Shown: one piece after another, positions 31,562 through 35,087 of the stretch
Layout: each line of letters begins with the position of its first letter
How positions within the stretch are numbered: the first letter of the stretch is position 1
Assembly (NCBI GenBank): GCA_016870395.1
Contig: VGBT01000027.1
Coordinates: 1-35,087 of the forward strand
Direction: 5' to 3'
Length of the DNA: 35,087 nucleotides
From: Actinomycetota bacterium
GTDB taxonomy: Bacteria; Actinomycetota; Acidimicrobiia; IMCC26256; JAENVU01
The notes under the pieces: model-generated
Databases searched by the model: none
Told to the model about the DNA's origin: nothing
The model's input: the letters and a program-made list of their open reading frames with translations, nothing else
Position numbers and translations under genes: made by a program

Positions 31562-32551
31562 TCAGAGCCATTGGTGGCGACGGAAGAACGCGTAGAGCCC
31601 GAAGCTCACCGTGGCCATCAACGCGAGCACGGCCGGGTAGCCGAACGACACCTCCTGCAAGGCCATGTTGTGGAAGTTCATGCCGTAGATGCCGGCGATC
31701 AACGACGGGACGAGGATCAGCGCCCCCCAGCTGGACATCTTCTTCATCACGTCGTTCATGTAGTTCGAGACGATCGCGAGGTGGCCCTCGAGCAGTGCGG
31801 TCAGCAGATCGCGTTGCGAGTCGAGGGTGTCGGCGATCCGCATCGCTTGGTCCCACACGTCGTTCATCCGCGCCGCCGACTCGGAGCCGATCCATGGCAC
31901 CTCCCGCCGCGACAGCGCGTGCGCGACCTCGCGCACCGGCAGCGCGGCCCGACGGAAGCGCACGAGGTCGCGCCGGACCTCGAAGATGTCCCTCGGGATC
32001 GCATCCCGGGCGTCGCCGTCGAACACGACGTCCTCGATCGCGTCGAGCCGGTCGTCCATCCATTCCGCCACCACGAAGTAGCCGTCCACGATCGTGTCGA
32101 GCACGCTCCAGAGCAGCGTGCCGAGGTCGTCGTCGGTCTGTGCGCGGGCGAGCTCGAAGCGATGCAGGGAGGGCTCCAGGGGTGTCGGCTGCTCACCCGG
32201 TGCGGCCTGGCGGACCGTGAGCAGCCAGTCCCGGGCGAACACGACGTCGACCTTTTGCACCTGCAGCCGCTCATCGACGGGAGCGAGCACGTAGACGGCG
32301 ACGTGCCAGTGGTCGCCGAATTGCTCGAGCTTCGTGCGCTGGTTCGCGCTCCGGAGGTCGTCGAGGGTCAAGGGGTGCAGGGGAAGCGTGGCCGCGAGCG
32401 CGTCGAGGTCCGCGGCTGACGGCGCGGCGACGTCGATCCGCAGGAGCGAACACCTCTCGGCCCGGGATCGCTCGAGCGCAGAGCTCAACGTGTTTGCATC
32501 GACCGGCTCGGCCTGCTCGACCCCTTGCCGGTACCGCCACGCCTGGATCAT
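31562..32551 (-). CDS. corA: CorA-family magnesium/divalent-metal transporter
   Basis: This 329-residue protein has a large cytoplasmic alpha/beta N-terminal domain (PLHPLTLDDLRSANQRTKLEQFGDH) and a long stalk helix with ARMNDVWDQAMRIADTLDSQRDLLTALLEGHLAIVSNYMNDVMKKMS. Two C-terminal membrane helices follow, with the selectivity motif YGMNF (Gly290-Met-Asn292) at the end of the first. It ends FFRRHQWL. It forms a pentameric channel for Mg2+ or other divalent ions. The ATG at 32551 stands 7 nt after a TAGGCT box. The frame runs on upstream into the CBS gene region, but those codons belong to that gene in another frame. Confidence 0.93.
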   Translation of the reverse strand: MIQAWRYRQGVEQAEPVDANTLSSALERSRAERCSLLRIDVAAPSAADLDALAATLPLHPLTLDDLRSANQRTKLEQFGDHWHVAVYVLAPVDERLQVQKVDVVFARDWLLTVRQAAPGEQPTPLEPSLHRFELARAQTDDDLGTLLWSVLDTIVDGYFVVAEWMDDRLDAIEDVVFDGDARDAIPRDIFEVRRDLVRFRRAALPVREVAHALSRREVPWIGSESAARMNDVWDQAMRIADTLDSQRDLLTALLEGHLAIVSNYMNDVMKKMSSWGALILVPSLIAGIYGMNFHNMALQEVSFGYPAVLALMATVSFGLYAFFRRHQWL

Positions 32552-32558
32552 CCCTGCG

Positions 32559-32564
32559 AGCCTA
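32559..32564 (-). promoter_or_regulatory. -10 box of corA
   Basis: TAGGCT on the minus strand, 7 nt before the ATG at 32551, lies between corA and the stop of the CBS gene. Confidence 0.45.
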
Positions 32565-32577
32565 GAGAGGCCGTGGG

Positions 32578-33037
32578 TCAGTCGAGGGTGATCTCCAGGT
32601 GCAGCGCCATTCGCAGCGCCGGAAGCCACGACGGGACGTCGGTGCGGCCGAGGAGCGCAGCGGCGGCTGCGGCCAACGTGAGCAGGCCGACGGCCCGTCC
32701 CGCGGGGTCGACCACCACGAGGGCACGGTGCCCGCGGCGCAGCATCAGGGCGAGTGCCTCGAGGACCGATGCCTGCTCCGTGAACGTTCGGGGGCTCGGC
32801 CTGTCCGGCGAGGATGGCGGGAGCCACCGGCGACTGGCCGCGCGCCATCGCCTCGACGACGTCGCGCTCGGTGACGATCGTGGCGGAGCCACCGAGCAGC
32901 TCCGCGGGCGCACTGGTGCGGATCATGGCCTGGGCGACCTGTTGCAGGGTGGCGTCGCTGCTGAAGGTGGGCAGCGGCGCCAGCTCCAGCTCGGCGAGGA
33001 TCGCTGCCGTCCTCAGCTCGCTCGGGGGACCGGACAA
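32578..33037 (-). pseudogene. CBS-domain protein with a +1 frameshift in a G-run
   Basis: A TTG start at 33037 with AGGAG nearby opens a first CBS repeat (PLPTFSSDATLQQVAQAMIRTSA, ATIVTERDVVEAMARGQ). The second repeat (EQASVLEALALMLRRGHRALVVVDPAGRAVGLLTLAA) lies in a different frame and ends at 32578. Removing one base from the five-base G-run at 32790-32794 rejoins them as AILAGQAEPRTFTEQASVLEALA, giving a normal 152-residue two-CBS protein. CBS pairs bind adenosine nucleotides and often regulate transporters; here the neighbour is corA. The shift is either a sequencing error or a recent inactivating mutation. Confidence 0.8.
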
Positions 33038-33062
33038 CGGAGGCTCCTCTCGTCGCGGGTGG

Positions 33063-33638
33063 TCAGAGGAACTGGCGTCGTGGCGTGGGTTGCGGCGGCC
33101 CCCCGGCGCGCTCCAGCCGACGCGCCAGGGAGACGAGGAATTCCCGGACCAGGGCCTCGGTGGACCGTCGGTCCCGTTGCTCGTCGAGCCGCCGGGCCAG
33201 CTCGCGCCGAGCGGGGCGGTAGTTGGCGCTGAGGCTGAGGTGGCTGAGCCCCGGCCCGAGGGGAGCGAGCTCCAGATCGCCCTCCAGGAGCCCCACCGAT
33301 TGCAGCGGCTCGCCCCACGCGAGGGTGACTACCACGGCCTCCTCGCGCTCGCGTGGCGGCCCGACGTCGACGCGGACCACCGGGTTCCCTCGATCGCCGG
33401 CCGTCGCGGCCCGGATGGCCTCGGCGACGACGCCACCGGGATCGGCCGCGAGCACCTCGCGCGCCGCGGCGAACGGCTGGGCCACCGGGGTGAAGTCGTA
33501 GACGAACATGGCTCCGCCGAGCGTCGCGGCTGGCGCCCCGGGCGGTACAGGGCCGAAGGTCACGGCAACCAGAGACTTCAGCACCCTGATCAGGCTCTCG
33601 CTGAGCATCCCGGACGTCGCGCCGGCTAGGTCGAACAC
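33063..33638 (-). CDS. SRPBCC-like hypothetical protein
   Basis: 191 residues, GTG start at 33638; an in-frame ATG at 33608 (MLSESLIRVLKSL) is an alternative. The middle has alternating strands ending VVVTLAWGEP, GDLELAPLGPGLSHLSLSANYRPA, which resembles SRPBCC/polyketide-cyclase-type proteins where strands line a hydrophobic pocket. A C-terminal helix (RRSTEALVREFLVSLARRLE) closes the protein. This is pattern recognition only, and no ligand is implied. It lies between the sensor kinase and the CBS gene on the same strand, with 25-nt and 39-nt gaps, so it probably belongs to one transcription unit with them. Confidence 0.65.
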   Translation of the reverse strand: MFDLAGATSGMLSESLIRVLKSLVAVTFGPVPPGAPAATLGGAMFVYDFTPVAQPFAAAREVLAADPGGVVAEAIRAATAGDRGNPVVRVDVGPPREREEAVVVTLAWGEPLQSVGLLEGDLELAPLGPGLSHLSLSANYRPARRELARRLDEQRDRRSTEALVREFLVSLARRLERAGGPPQPTPRRQFL

Positions 33639-33677
33639 CGGTAAGCGTTGGCCCTGCGGGACCGTCGTCGAAGCTGC

Positions 33678-35087
<1,410 letters not shown>

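Overview
The window is about 35 kb of very GC-rich DNA with strong G/C third-position bias and many GTG starts. Gene content points to a high-GC actinobacterium. Supporting features are an actinobacterial ImuA'/ImuB/DnaE2 mutasome, LexA boxes of the CGAAC-N4-GTTCG type, a TIGR03086 (mycothiol-dependent-type) protein, a DevS/DevR-like two-component pair and a CtpE-like P-type ATPase. A class such as Acidimicrobiia is plausible but is an inference. A recurring promoter layout is visible: a TANNNT box 6-8 nt before the start codon, as expected for leaderless mRNAs.

Layout. 1-1692: a partial secreted/anchored protein and a CcdA-type thiol-redox transporter. 1858-7230: a compact carbon operon (pgi, gnd, zwf, rpiA, histidine phosphatase) whose last four genes touch or overlap. 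It links glucose-6-phosphate to pentose phosphates and NAD(P)H. 7278-12218: a small-molecule kinase-like gene, a scarred stretch where a TIGR03086 gene has been joined to a fragment of a 2OG-Fe(II) oxygenase-like gene, then an AmmeMemoRadiSam pair (radical SAM enzyme plus a Memo-AMMECR1 fusion) and a hemerythrin-like protein. 12231-14533 (minus strand): DUF2237, a SAM methyltransferase, and a nadA gene that appears broken by a small deletion removing its substrate-binding N-terminal motif.

14644-17126 is an accessory island. It begins at an initiator tRNA-fMet with its terminator and continues with a gene-free stretch full of strong hairpins, an IS3-family element with a textbook -1 frameshift heptamer, one orphan gene and the beheaded 3' end of another. 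The chromosome backbone resumes with a Tat-exported phosphoesterase (minus strand). It is followed by a HAD phosphatase/RpiB-like pair, a GYD protein, a small conserved-looking protein, RNase HII and an Nfu-N-like protein.

21400-27183 is an SOS mutagenesis cassette: LexA box, imuA', imuB, LexA box, dnaE2. Both LexA boxes abut a TAGGGT -10 box directly in front of a GTG start. 27166-35087 is a redox/metal block: a truncated GNAT gene, a CtpE-like ATPase, a multicopper oxidase with an extra blue-copper domain, CorA, a frameshifted CBS-domain gene, an SRPBCC-like protein, and a divergent GAF histidine kinase/NarL-type response regulator pair cut by the window end.

The strongest candidates for little-understood biology are the AmmeMemoRadiSam pair (function unknown family-wide, here with an altered AMMECR1 signature), the MtnX-like/RpiB-like pair that lacks the usual isomerase histidines, and the hairpin array next to tRNA-fMet. 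At least five genes look broken, several by clean deletions. This may reflect genome decay or assembly error, and the raw reads should be checked.
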